Part shown: in pieces, positions 17,248-25,642 of the stretch
Numbering within the stretch: the first letter of the stretch is position 1
How the letters are laid out: each line of letters starts with the position of its first letter
The notes under the pieces: generated by a model
Database searches by the model: none
The model's input: the letters and a program-made list of their open reading frames with translations, nothing else
Told to the model about the DNA's origin: nothing
Assembly (NCBI GenBank): GCA_947304695.1
Contig: CAMZBS010000001.1
Span: forward strand, 46,175 to 110,174
From: an uncultured Prevotella sp.
GTDB lineage: Bacteria > Bacteroidota > Bacteroidia > Bacteroidales > Bacteroidaceae
DNA length: 64,000 nucleotides
Direction of reading: 5' to 3'
Program-made: the position numbers and the translations under genes

Positions 17248-17711
17248 TCACCGTGATGGGGCTGATGGGACTTTTAGGACTGGCGGGGCCTGTGCAAAGT
17301 CCCGCCTACACCCTGACCAAGACTCACGACAGCCTCTATCACCTGAACGAATGGCGGCTGCCCTACCCCGTCTACCGCTTTGAGACGGGCGATGTGGACG
17401 GCGACGGATGCCCGGATGCCTTGGTGGGTGTGGTGAAGAGCACCCGCTTCTTTCGCGAAAAGGGCCGCCGTATTTTCATCTTCAAGCTTGTGAAAGGCAA
17501 GGTACGTCCCCTGTGGTTAGGCTCCAGGCTGGGCGGACGGCTTGTTGACTTCCGCTTTATCGACGGCCGGGTGCGGGCCATTGACCAGCAGGCCGACGGC
17601 AGCTATGCGGTGTCCGAATGGAAATGGAAGGACTTCGGCTTTGTGTTCCAGCGCTACCTTGTGGAAAAGACCTCGCTTCAGAATGCCCAAAAGAAACTAA
17701 GACAACGATAG
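17244..17711 (+). CDS. exported FG-GAP/VCBS-like protein
   Basis: The 155-residue protein has a short hydrophobic N-terminus (signal peptide, VMGLMGLLGLAGP) and one clear calcium-binding FG-GAP style loop, FETGDVDGDGCPDALVGVV, at about residues 46-64. The remainder is beta-rich with many aromatic residues. It starts inside the stop codon of the preceding lipoprotein gene (ATGA) and lies 7 bases before the DUF3160 gene, so it is translated with them. A single FG-GAP unit is too short for a full propeller, so it may act as an accessory subunit. Function unknown. Confidence 0.7.
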   Translation: MITVMGLMGLLGLAGPVQSPAYTLTKTHDSLYHLNEWRLPYPVYRFETGDVDGDGCPDALVGVVKSTRFFREKGRRIFIFKLVKGKVRPLWLGSRLGGRLVDFRFIDGRVRAIDQQADGSYAVSEWKWKDFGFVFQRYLVEKTSLQNAQKKLRQR

Positions 17712-17718
17712 AAAAACG

Positions 17719-20088
17719 ATGAAAAAACTGTATTCACTCCTGCTGGCCACGCTGCTGCTTGCGGCCTGCAACCAGAAACAGAACATGGCCAACGAGTCGC
17801 TCGACATGGAAAGCCTGAACACGATCGACGTGGAGAAGCTCATCGAGCCCTTCGACCTTGAGATGGACATCAGCCACCTCTCGCTCAGCGACCTCTACAT
17901 CCTGCGCCACGCCTTTGCTGCCCGCCAGGGCTTCCCGTTCCGCGAAGCCTACCTGCGCGGCATCTACGGCACCACCACGTGGTATGACTCGCTGACCTAC
18001 GTGTTCGACGAGAACAGCGACAACTTCGACCAGAAGAAACTGGACGACTACAACGATTCGTGGCGCGACACCTACTACAACGCCGTGAAGGACGAGGCCC
18101 TGCACTACACTGAGGAAGAACAAGTCTTCATAGACCGCGTGAAAGCCCGCGAAGCCGAGCTGCTCGCCCTGAACTTCAAGGCCGGTGAAGGCCGTCGGGT
18201 GCTGGTGAGCAACATCCTGAACGCACGCCAGATGGACAGCATGCCCCTTGCGCTGGCCGACCACCTGGGCCGCAACGGCTTTGCCATCGTGCCCACGGAG
18301 CACCAGCAGCTGTTCCACGTCTATGAGAAAAACGACTACCATTTGTTCCCGTCGTTCGTCACCACCGACATTTTCCTGCAGCTCTACCATCTCTACTTCG
18401 ACTGCATGCTGCGCGAGACCGAACAGCTTGTGCTCATGCCACGGCTTGAGAAGTTCTGCGAGACGGCTCAGGCAGCCGTGAGCACCGGTTCGTCGGAGGC
18501 TTCGCTGTGGCTCGCCACCTACTTCGACGTGGCCCGGGGCCTGCTCAACGGCAAGGAACCTGCCAACGCCACGGCCCGCCAGGAATACCAGCAGGTGATG
18601 AAGAGCGAGGACAACTTCTCCCAGTACCTGGGCTATGAGAACGCCAAGTTCGCCTACAGCCTGTTCCGCCCGCGCGGCCACTACACCCGCAACGAGGTGC
18701 TGAAGCGCTACTTCCGCACCATGATGTGGCTGCAGACGGTGCCCTTCCAGACCGACCGCAAACAGGACATGGAGCGTGCCTGCGAGCTGGCCAGGGTGCT
18801 AACGCACACGCCTCAGCTCAAGACCACCTATGAAGGACTTACCGGCCCCATGACCTTCCTGATGGGACAGCCCGACGACGTGACCGTGATGCAGGTGGCC
18901 GAGCTGATGAAACAGACCACAGACCTGACACAGTTGACGAAGCTCGTAGACCAGCTGGCCGAGCGCCAGACGCGCATCCGGCCCAAGTTCCAGCGCACCA
19001 GCCGCAACAAGGTGCGCCTCATGCCGCAACGCTACCAGCCCGACGCCGAGGTGCTGCAGGAAATGGTGGACTACAAGTCGGAGCCCACCACGCGCCCCGT
19101 GCCGCAGGGACTCGACGTGATGGCAGCCATGGGCATTGGTGCTGCGGAGCAGATTCTGCAGGAAGAGGGACAGAAGTGGAAGGACTTCGCACCCACGATG
19201 AAGCGCATGAAGAGCCTCATGGACTCGGTGGACTGGCAGGAAACCATTGCCAAGCAGTGGCTCAGTGCCCTCAAGCAGGTGTGCATACAGTCCGACGAGG
19301 CACCCTACTTCATGGCCACGCCCGAGTGGCAGCGCAAGTCGCTCAACGCCGCACTGTCGTCGTGGGCAGAGCTGAAACACGATGCCATCCTCTATGCCAA
19401 GCAGCCTTTCGGAGCCGAGTGTGGCGGCGGCGGTATTCCCAATCCGGTGCTGCGGGGCTACGTGGAACCCAACATCGCCTTCTGGCAGAAAGCCATTGAC
19501 CTGCTCAACAACACGGAGAAAGTGCTGGAGCAATTAGGGATGAAAGACCAGCGCACGATAGACATGACCACCCGCATCCGCGAACTGGCCACGCTCTTCC
19601 GCGACATCAGCACGAAGGAACTGAAGGACCAGCCGCTCAGCGACGAGGAAAACGACCAGTTGCAGCACATCGGTGCCATGTTCGAGAACGTTTCACTCGA
19701 ACTGTTGCGCGAGGGCGACCAGTACTTGTTTGAGTGGAGCGACATCAAGGGTCCGGAGCACAGTGTGGCACTGATAGCCGACGTCTATACGGCCAATGCC
19801 GACAATAATCCTGAGAAGTCCATCCTCTATGCCGGTACGGGCCAGGCCGACGAAATCTACGTAATCGTCGAACTGCAGGGCTATCTCTACTTGACACGCG
19901 GTGCCGTGCTGAGCTATCGCGAGCTGACGCGCCCCGTGGGCGAGCAGCGGCTGAACGACGAGGAGTGGCAGAAGATGCTTGATAAAGACCCGCGCCTGGG
20001 AGTGCCCCAGTGGATGCAGCCCGTAGTCGTGCCCCTGAAGCAAGCACCCAAGGACAATGAAGAGGTGTTCTATTCTTCTGGCTGTTAG
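17719..20088 (+). CDS. YARHG-DUF3160 lipoprotein
   Basis: The 789-residue lipoprotein (LLAAC, Cys17) has an N-terminal YARHG-type module (about 50-90: LSDLYILRHAFAARQGFPF, then WYDSL) followed by a long DUF3160 region to the end (NGFAIVP, FHVYEKNDY, PSFVTTDIFLQLYHLYFD are typical). DUF3160 proteins are exported and their role is not known. The gene sits 7 bases after the FG-GAP gene, and its 3' end overlaps the CapA gene by 32 bases, so four exported proteins are encoded as one unit. The C-terminus VVVPLKQAPKDNEEVFYSSGC ends in Cys, which is unusual for a periplasmic protein. Confidence 0.85.
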   Translation: MKKLYSLLLATLLLAACNQKQNMANESLDMESLNTIDVEKLIEPFDLEMDISHLSLSDLYILRHAFAARQGFPFREAYLRGIYGTTTWYDSLTYVFDENSDNFDQKKLDDYNDSWRDTYYNAVKDEALHYTEEEQVFIDRVKAREAELLALNFKAGEGRRVLVSNILNARQMDSMPLALADHLGRNGFAIVPTEHQQLFHVYEKNDYHLFPSFVTTDIFLQLYHLYFDCMLRETEQLVLMPRLEKFCETAQAAVSTGSSEASLWLATYFDVARGLLNGKEPANATARQEYQQVMKSEDNFSQYLGYENAKFAYSLFRPRGHYTRNEVLKRYFRTMMWLQTVPFQTDRKQDMERACELARVLTHTPQLKTTYEGLTGPMTFLMGQPDDVTVMQVAELMKQTTDLTQLTKLVDQLAERQTRIRPKFQRTSRNKVRLMPQRYQPDAEVLQEMVDYKSEPTTRPVPQGLDVMAAMGIGAAEQILQEEGQKWKDFAPTMKRMKSLMDSVDWQETIAKQWLSALKQVCIQSDEAPYFMATPEWQRKSLNAALSSWAELKHDAILYAKQPFGAECGGGGIPNPVLRGYVEPNIAFWQKAIDLLNNTEKVLEQLGMKDQRTIDMTTRIRELATLFRDISTKELKDQPLSDEENDQLQHIGAMFENVSLELLREGDQYLFEWSDIKGPEHSVALIADVYTANADNNPEKSILYAGTGQADEIYVIVELQGYLYLTRGAVLSYRELTRPVGEQRLNDEEWQKMLDKDPRLGVPQWMQPVVVPLKQAPKDNEEVFYSSGC

Positions 20089-21112
20089 TCTGGGAATCGC
20101 TCCAGCCCCCCCTACCCCCCCTGTAGGGGGGGAGATCATTGCAGCCACCTTTCTCGCCTGCCCCTCCCCCCTTACAGGGGGGTCGGGGGGGTCTACAGGG
20201 GAGTCGGAGGGGTCTACCCTGCTTTTCACCGGCGACATACTCCTGGACCGGGGCGTGCGCACGGTCATTCAACATAAGGGAGCCGATGCCCTGTTCTCGC
20301 GGGGCATTGACTCCCTCTTCCGTACGGCTCAGGTGGTGGTGGGCAATCTGGAGTGCCCGGCCACGAAGATCAAGTCGCCCGTGCAGAAGCGCTACATCTT
20401 CCGGGCCGAACCTGAATGGCTGCCCGTGCTGAAACGGCACGGGCTGACCCACCTGAACCTCTGCAACAATCACTCCATAGACCAGGGCCGCAGGGGTCTC
20501 ACCGACACGCGCAGCAACGTGGTGAAGGCTGGCATGGTGCCTGTGGGAGCGGGCCAGGACATGGAGAAAGCGGCACGCCCCGTGCTGCTCTGCTCACAGC
20601 CACGACGGGTGTGGCTGGTGCCGTCGCTGCGGCTGTCGCTCGAAAACTATGCCTATCTTCCGTCGCAGCCCTGTGTCAGCCAGGAGCCGATGGAACAGTT
20701 GCTTGCGCGCGTACATCAGCTGAAAAAGGCCGACCCTGCGTGTGTGGTTGTCGTGTCGCTGCACTGGGGTGGCGAGCACACGTTGCAGCCCGTGCCCCGC
20801 CAGCGGCTGGAAGCACGGAGGCTGATACGTGCCGGAGCCGATGTGTTGGTGTGTCACCACACCCACACGCTGCAAACGGTGGAAGAATACGAAGGAAAGC
20901 GCATCTACTACAGCATTGGCAACTTCATCTTCGACCAGCACCGGCCGCTGAACAGCCGTGCCTGCGTGGTGAAGCTTTCGGTAGGCAAAAGGTCGCTCAA
21001 CGTTGAGACAATACCCGTTGACATCAGGAACTGCGTTCCCTATTTATCAAAGCAGCGAAAGGTGAGAAAATTACTGAGCCTCGGTTATGATGCAACCAAG
21101 GCTCAGTTGTGA
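20057..21112 (+). CDS. CapA-family metallophosphatase, exported
   Basis: The 351-residue protein matches the CapA/PgsA family (poly-gamma-glutamate synthesis protein fold, a calcineurin-like metallo-phosphoesterase): FTGDILLDRGV, VVGNLECP, NLCNNHSIDQG, HWGGEH and VCHHTHTLQTVE carry the metal ligands in order. The start at 20057 lies inside the DUF3160 gene and gives a signal peptide (CSILLAVSLGIAPA). Between this and the catalytic domain is a Pro/Gly/Ser-rich stretch of about 40 residues encoded by a GC-rich palindrome pair. The final codons and the stop fall inside the 22-base repeat array. Without capB/capC nearby, polyglutamate synthesis is not indicated; an envelope phosphatase or nuclease-like role is open. 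Confidence 0.8.
   Translation: MKRCSILLAVSLGIAPAPPTPPVGGEIIAATFLACPSPLTGGSGGSTGESEGSTLLFTGDILLDRGVRTVIQHKGADALFSRGIDSLFRTAQVVVGNLECPATKIKSPVQKRYIFRAEPEWLPVLKRHGLTHLNLCNNHSIDQGRRGLTDTRSNVVKAGMVPVGAGQDMEKAARPVLLCSQPRRVWLVPSLRLSLENYAYLPSQPCVSQEPMEQLLARVHQLKKADPACVVVVSLHWGGEHTLQPVPRQRLEARRLIRAGADVLVCHHTHTLQTVEEYEGKRIYYSIGNFIFDQHRPLNSRACVVKLSVGKRSLNVETIPVDIRNCVPYLSKQRKVRKLLSLGYDATKAQL
20103..20217. repeat. GC-rich inverted palindromes inserted inside capA
   Basis: Runs of C and G of up to 8 bases alternate around TGTAG/TACAG cores: one copy at about 20105-20133 and an inverted, slightly diverged copy at about 20163-20192, with a further partial copy after it. The sequence is unlike any neighbouring coding DNA but keeps the capA frame open as a Pro/Gly-rich linker. 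It is likely an inserted intergenic-type palindromic repeat. Confidence 0.7.
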
Positions 21113-21170
21113 CGGAGCTGAGGCTCAGTTACAATGTAACCAAGCCTCAGCTGTAACTCATTGGGAATCA
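21077..21170. repeat. 22-bp phased palindromic array, copy 2
   Basis: Motif copies start at 21077, 21099, 21121 and 21143, exactly 22 bases apart. Copies 1-2 pair into a 14-base-pair stem with one G-U pair and copies 3-4 into a second hairpin. GAATCA follows at 21165. The array overlaps the last 12 codons of capA, supplying its stop, and ends at the stop of the convergent esterase gene, so it fills the whole intergenic space. Confidence 0.85.
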
Positions 21171-21983
21171 GAAGCTTTTCAGCCAGCCACGCAGCTCCTG
21201 CAGCATTTCCAAATGGAAATCGAACGTTGCACGGTAGCCCCAGCCGTGACCACCCGTGGGATAGACGTGAAGCGTGCAGGGCACATCGTGGCGATAGCAC
21301 TCCATGTAGTAGTTCACGCCGTTCATGGGCAGCACGGCATGGTCGTCGTCGCTCAGTGCCACAAAGGCACGCGGTGTGGCACGGCTCACCTGACGGTCGT
21401 TGCTGAACTCCTGTATCTGCTTCTTCGAAGGATTCTTGCCCAGCAGGTTCTCCATCGAACCGCGATGGGTGAAGCTGGGTTCCATGGTGATGACGGGATA
21501 GAACAGAATCTGGAAGTCGGGCTTGGCATGGCCCGTGGCGTGGGTGGCAACGGTAGAAGCCAGATGTCCGCCAGCCGAGAAGCCCATGATGCCAATCTGG
21601 TCGGTCTTCAGATGCCACGCCTTCGCGTTGGCACGCACCAGTCGCATGGCCTGCTCGGCATCGCTGACGGGCACCTCATGGTTGCCACGCGGCATGCGGT
21701 ATTTCAGCACGAAGACGGCAATGCCCTGCTGGTTGAAGAAACCGGCCCAGTCGGTACCCTCGTGGGCGAAGGCCAGATGGGTGTAGCCACCGCCGGGACA
21801 GATCACGACGGCACGTCCGGTGGCCCGTTTCTGGTTGGGCAGAAAGGCTGTCAGCTCGGCCCAGTCCTCGTCGTTGCCGTTGCTATTGGGGGCCCCATCG
21901 GGCCACAGGTCAATCACTTGTTGAGCGTCTGCAGGTATTGCTACCATAAGCATGAATGCGAATAAAAATGTAAGGTATTTCAT
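21168..21983 (-). CDS. secreted alpha/beta-hydrolase, BD-FAE/acetylesterase-like
   Basis: The 271-residue protein has a signal peptide (FAFMLMVAIPADAQ) and an alpha/beta-hydrolase fold: oxyanion motif VICPGGGYTHLA, nucleophile GFSAGGH (Ser near residue 145), acid in ALSDDDHAV, and catalytic His in PTGGHGWGY. These are the features of bacterial xylan/acetyl esterases (CE-type, BD-FAE) active on plant polysaccharides. The gene is monocistronic, with a -7 box (TAATTTTG) at 22005-22012 on its strand and convergent to capA through a hairpin array. The substrate is inferred from family only. Confidence 0.82.
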   Translation of the reverse strand: MKYLTFLFAFMLMVAIPADAQQVIDLWPDGAPNSNGNDEDWAELTAFLPNQKRATGRAVVICPGGGYTHLAFAHEGTDWAGFFNQQGIAVFVLKYRMPRGNHEVPVSDAEQAMRLVRANAKAWHLKTDQIGIMGFSAGGHLASTVATHATGHAKPDFQILFYPVITMEPSFTHRGSMENLLGKNPSKKQIQEFSNDRQVSRATPRAFVALSDDDHAVLPMNGVNYYMECYRHDVPCTLHVYPTGGHGWGYRATFDFHLEMLQELRGWLKSF

Positions 21984-22004
21984 ATTTTCCTGTCAAATTG
22001 GTTG

Positions 22005-22012
22005 CAAAATTA
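22005..22012 (-). promoter_or_regulatory. -7 box for the esterase gene
   Basis: TAATTTTG on the minus strand, 22 bases upstream of the ATG at 21983. No convincing -33 element. Confidence 0.4.
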
Positions 22013-22058
22013 CACATTTTTTTGTAATATTGCAGCCAAAACAAGAAACTTTTTTGCA

Positions 22059-22592
22059 ATGAGTCATCCCTTAGACAAGTTCCAATACTGTCCCGTGTGC
22101 GGCAGCCATGAGTTTGCGGTAAACAATTTCAAGAGCAAGAAGTGCATCCAGTGCGGCTTCACCTACTACGCCAACCCATGTTCGGCCACGGCTGCCTTCA
22201 TCGTCGACGACCACCGCCACCTGCTCGTAGTGCGCCGGGGCAAGGAACCAGCCAAGGGCACGCTCGACCTGCCCGGTGGCTTCTGCGACATGGGCGAGAC
22301 CGTGGAAGAGGGCATGATTCGTGAAATACGTGAGGAAACGGGAATGGAGGTAGACCACATTGAGTATCTTTTCTCCTCGCCCAACGTCTACGAGTACAGC
22401 GGCATGGGCATCCACACGCTCGACATGGACTTCCTGGTGCGCGTGCATGGCAATTCCATTGCCGTGACCGCTGCCGACGATGCCGCCGAAGCCCTGTGGC
22501 TGCCCATAGACGAAGTAAACCCCGCCGAGTTCGGACTGACCAGCATCCGCAATGCCGTTATCCGTTTCCTGAACGAACAAAAAGAGCCTTAA
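22059..22592 (+). CDS. Nudix hydrolase with N-terminal zinc ribbon
   Basis: The 177-residue protein starts at ATG 22059; a longer frame from 22002 would begin with a rare TTG and run through the promoter region. Residues 11-32 are a zinc ribbon (CPVC and CIQC), followed by a Nudix fold with a complete Nudix box from Gly74 (GX5EX7REIXEEXG: E80, R88, E89, E92, E93). This layout is that of NUDIX_3/NudC-like and ADP-ribose or NADH pyrophosphatase-like cytosolic enzymes, which cleave nucleoside diphosphates linked to another moiety; the substrate is uncertain. It precedes topA by 93 bases with a separate -7 box. Confidence 0.85.
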   Translation: MSHPLDKFQYCPVCGSHEFAVNNFKSKKCIQCGFTYYANPCSATAAFIVDDHRHLLVVRRGKEPAKGTLDLPGGFCDMGETVEEGMIREIREETGMEVDHIEYLFSSPNVYEYSGMGIHTLDMDFLVRVHGNSIAVTAADDAAEALWLPIDEVNPAEFGLTSIRNAVIRFLNEQKEP

Positions 22593-22648
22593 CCGTTAAT
22601 AAAACGAAATTTCTTATATATAAATAAGGTGGAAGAAAACTTTTTGCT

Positions 22649-22656
22649 TACTTTTG
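22649..22656 (+). promoter_or_regulatory. -7 box for topA
   Basis: TACTTTTG, 30 bases before the topA ATG. No clear -33 TTTG. The Nudix-topA gap (22593-22685) also contains an AT-rich run. Confidence 0.4.
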
Positions 22657-22685
22657 CACCCCAAAAGAAACAATAAGCAAAAACT

Positions 22686-24992
22686 ATGCAGAAAAACTTG
22701 GTGATTGTGGAGTCGCCTGCCAAGGCGAAAACCATTGAGAAGTTCCTGGGTCAGGACTTTAAGGTGATGTCGAGCTACGGCCACATCCGCGACCTGAAGA
22801 AAAAGGAACTGAGCATCAACGACGACACGCTGGAGCCCGAATACGAGATTCCCGAAGAGAAGAAGAAACTGGTGGCCGAACTGAAGAGCCAGGCCAAGAA
22901 AGCCGAAAAGGTGTGGCTGGCAAGTGATGAGGACCGCGAGGGAGAAGCCATCTCGTGGCACCTGTGCGAGGTGCTGGGACTGGACGAGCAGAAGACCAAC
23001 CGCATCGTCTTCCACGAAATCACCGAACCCGCCATCCTGAAAGCCATCGAGCAACCGCGCCATCTGGACATGAACCTGGTGAACGCACAGCAGGCACGCC
23101 GCGTGCTCGACCGCCTCGTGGGCTTCAAGCTCTCGCCAGTGCTGTGGCGCAAGGTGAAGCCCGCCCTGTCAGCTGGACGCGTACAGAGCGTGGCCGTAAG
23201 GCTCATCGTGGAGCGCGAGCGCGAAGTGCAGGCCTTCAAGCAGGAGACCTACTACAGCGTGAACGGTATCTTCGCCATTCAGAACCCCGACGGTTCGGCA
23301 TCGGAAGTGAAGGCCACACTGGCTCAGCGCTTCAAGAACGAAGCCGAGGCACGACAGTTCCTGGAGCAGTGCAAGGACGCCACTTTCACCGTAGAGAGCG
23401 TCAGCAAGAAGCCTACCAAGCGCACACCTGCACCCCCATTCACCACCAGCACCCTACAGCAGGAAGCTGCACGCAAGCTGGGATTCACCGTGAGCCAGAC
23501 CATGATGGTGGCACAGCACCTGTATGAGAACGGACGAATCACCTACATGCGTACCGACTCTGTGAATCTGTCAAGTCTCTGCATCAACGCCGCCAAGGAG
23601 GAAATCACCAAGCTCTACGGCGAAGAATACTCAAAAGTACGCCAGTACCACACTTCGTCGAAAGGTGCACAGGAGGCTCACGAGGCCATCCGCCCCACCT
23701 ACATGGACAAGACTTCCATTGAAGGAACGGTACAGGAAAAGCGTCTCTACGACCTGATATGGAAGCGCACCGCAGCCTCGCAGATGGCCGATGCGGAAAT
23801 AGAGAAGACCACGGTGAACATCATCATTGACAACGCTGCCGACAACAGCCTGTCGTTCATCGCACAGGGCGAAGTGGTAAAGTTCGACGGTTTCCTGAAG
23901 GTCTACCGCGAATCGGTCGACGACGACGAGGAGAACCACGACGAGTTTGCCCACGTGCTGCCACCGCTCAGCAAAGGCGACGTGCTGACCCGCCGCGAAA
24001 TCAGTGCCACCGAGCGCTTCAGCCAGGGCCCGAAGCGATACACCGAAGCATCGCTTGTCGACAAGCTGGAAGAACTGGGCATCGGACGACCCTCTACCTA
24101 CGCCCCGACCATCTCGACCATCCAGCAGCGAGAATATGTGACAAAGGGCGACAAGAAAGGCGAAGAGCGCAAGTATAACGTCATTACGCTGAAAGGTAAG
24201 CAGCTGACCGACAAGCTGCGCGTAGAAATTGTCGGTTCGGACAAGGGAAAACTCATTCCCACCGACATCGGCATCGTGGTCAACGACTTCCTGATGGCCA
24301 ACTTCCCGGGCATCATGGACTATAATTTCACGGCCAAGGTGGAACAGGACTTCGACCAGATTGCAGAAGGCAAGGAAGCCTGGCACAAAATGATCAAACA
24401 CTTCTACCACGACTTCGAACCTACCGTCGAGAACACGCTCAACGCCCGTTATGAAAGAAAAGCCGGTGAGCGGCTGCTGGGTAAAGACCCGCGTACCGGA
24501 AAGCCTGTGTTCGTGAAGATAGGACGTTTCGGACCGGTGGTACAGATAGGCAGTGCAGAAGACAAGGACAAGCCCCAGTTTGCCCATCTGCCCAAGGAGC
24601 TGAGCATGGAGAACCTGCAGCTGGAACAGGCACTGGAGCTGTTCCGCTTGCCGCGCATGCTGGGCGAATATGAAGGCGAGCCCGTCACCGTCGGAGCCGG
24701 ACGCTTCGGCCCCTACGTGCTGCATGCAGGCAAGTACACGTCGCTTCCCAAAGGCACCGACCCGCTGTCCATCGACATCGGCGACGCCGTCAAGCTCATC
24801 GACGAGAAGCGCAAGGCCGACACTCAGAAGCACATGAAGACCTTCGAGGAAGACCCGAAACTGGAGGTGATGAACGGCCGCTACGGACCCTACCTGGTCT
24901 ACGACGGTAAGAACTACCGACTGCCAAAGTCCATGCACGACCGCGCCAAGACACTCACATACGAAGAGTGCATGAAGATTGTGAACAAATAA
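22686..24992 (+). CDS. topA: DNA topoisomerase I (type IA)
   Basis: The 768-residue enzyme relaxes negative supercoils. It begins with the Toprim domain (LVIVESPAKAKTIEKFLG; DEDREGEAI holds the acidic metal ligands) and has the catalytic tyrosine in NGRITYMRTDS near residue 290. The C-terminal part (from about 600) contains repeated GRFGPVV, GRFGPYV and GRYGPYLV units, the zinc-less Toprim_Crpt-type repeats seen in Bacteroidetes, in place of the Cys4 zinc fingers of E. coli TopA. Length and domain order fit a complete gene. The shikimate kinase gene follows after 8 bases, so the two are probably cotranscribed. Confidence 0.97.
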   Translation: MQKNLVIVESPAKAKTIEKFLGQDFKVMSSYGHIRDLKKKELSINDDTLEPEYEIPEEKKKLVAELKSQAKKAEKVWLASDEDREGEAISWHLCEVLGLDEQKTNRIVFHEITEPAILKAIEQPRHLDMNLVNAQQARRVLDRLVGFKLSPVLWRKVKPALSAGRVQSVAVRLIVEREREVQAFKQETYYSVNGIFAIQNPDGSASEVKATLAQRFKNEAEARQFLEQCKDATFTVESVSKKPTKRTPAPPFTTSTLQQEAARKLGFTVSQTMMVAQHLYENGRITYMRTDSVNLSSLCINAAKEEITKLYGEEYSKVRQYHTSSKGAQEAHEAIRPTYMDKTSIEGTVQEKRLYDLIWKRTAASQMADAEIEKTTVNIIIDNAADNSLSFIAQGEVVKFDGFLKVYRESVDDDEENHDEFAHVLPPLSKGDVLTRREISATERFSQGPKRYTEASLVDKLEELGIGRPSTYAPTISTIQQREYVTKGDKKGEERKYNVITLKGKQLTDKLRVEIVGSDKGKLIPTDIGIVVNDFLMANFPGIMDYNFTAKVEQDFDQIAEGKEAWHKMIKHFYHDFEPTVENTLNARYERKAGERLLGKDPRTGKPVFVKIGRFGPVVQIGSAEDKDKPQFAHLPKELSMENLQLEQALELFRLPRMLGEYEGEPVTVGAGRFGPYVLHAGKYTSLPKGTDPLSIDIGDAVKLIDEKRKADTQKHMKTFEEDPKLEVMNGRYGPYLVYDGKNYRLPKSMHDRAKTLTYEECMKIVNK

Positions 24993-25000
24993 GTCCAAAA

Positions 25001-25528
25001 ATGCGACGAATCATCCTCATCGGCTACATGGGTGCCGGAAAGACCACCGTGGGCAAAGCTCTGGCAAAAGAGCTGGGCATGCAGTTCTACGACCTGGACT
25101 GGTACATCGAGAACCGACGCCGGAAAAAGGTGGCACAGATCTTTGCCGAAGTAGGCGAAGAGGGATTCCGCAAGATAGAACACAACATGCTGCACGAAGT
25201 GGCAGAGTTTGAAGACGTCATCATCAGCTGTGGTGGCGGAACACCCTGCTTCTTCGACAACATGGACTATATGAACCAGCAAGCGCAGGTAGTCTACCTG
25301 CACTGCGAACCAGAAGTGCTGCGGAGCCACTTGCTCATGGGCAAGACCGAAAGGCCACTGCTCAAGGGCAAGAGCCCCGACGAGCTGCTCAGCTTCATCC
25401 AGGAACAGCTCACATACCGCGAACAGTTCTACACCAAGGCCCGTTACACCCTCGACGTGACCCTGATGGACAACTACGAGAAAATAAAAATCACGGTCGA
25501 AAAGCTCAAAGAACTGCTCAGCCTGTAG
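25001..25528 (+). CDS. aroK: shikimate kinase
   Basis: The 175-residue protein phosphorylates shikimate at the 3-OH with ATP, the fifth step of the chorismate pathway. It shows the P-loop GYMGAGKTTVG, the shikimate-binding Asp in FYDLDWYIE, FRKIE, and the GGGTP motif. The start at ATG 25001, 8 bases after topA, begins directly at the first beta strand (MRRIILIGYMGAGK); an upstream GTG/ATG in the topA overlap would add an unlikely leader. The LID arginine in TERPLL is present. Confidence 0.95.
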   Translation: MRRIILIGYMGAGKTTVGKALAKELGMQFYDLDWYIENRRRKKVAQIFAEVGEEGFRKIEHNMLHEVAEFEDVIISCGGGTPCFFDNMDYMNQQAQVVYLHCEPEVLRSHLLMGKTERPLLKGKSPDELLSFIQEQLTYREQFYTKARYTLDVTLMDNYEKIKITVEKLKELLSL

Positions 25529-25557
25529 TCCTACCCTAACTTTTTCCCCATTTTCCT

Positions 25558-25587
25558 TTTGTTTCTTCCATTTTTTCCGTATCTTTG
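25558..25587 (+). promoter_or_regulatory. promoter of the C10 protease gene
   Basis: TTTG at 25558-25561 and TATCTTTG at 25580-25587, 18 bases apart, about 56 bases before the ATG at 25643. It decides the start: a longer frame beginning at 25559 would start inside the promoter. Confidence 0.75.
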
Positions 25588-25642
25588 TAGGCGATATGGA
25601 CAACAACAAACATACCAAACACTCCTAAAAACCATTACCCTC

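Noticed and set aside
20057..21112. Poly-gamma-glutamate capsule synthesis locus
   Set aside because: Only the CapA-type phosphatase is present; capB/capC homologues are absent and the gene is tied to a DUF3160 operon.
23631..24998. 455-codon minus-strand open frame inside topA
   Set aside because: It is the antisense of a conserved topA coding region, with Val/His/Gly-rich composition typical of shadow frames.
25559..25642. Longer N-terminus for the C10 protease
   Set aside because: A full -33/-7 promoter lies at 25558-25587 and the signal peptide begins at the ATG at 25643.
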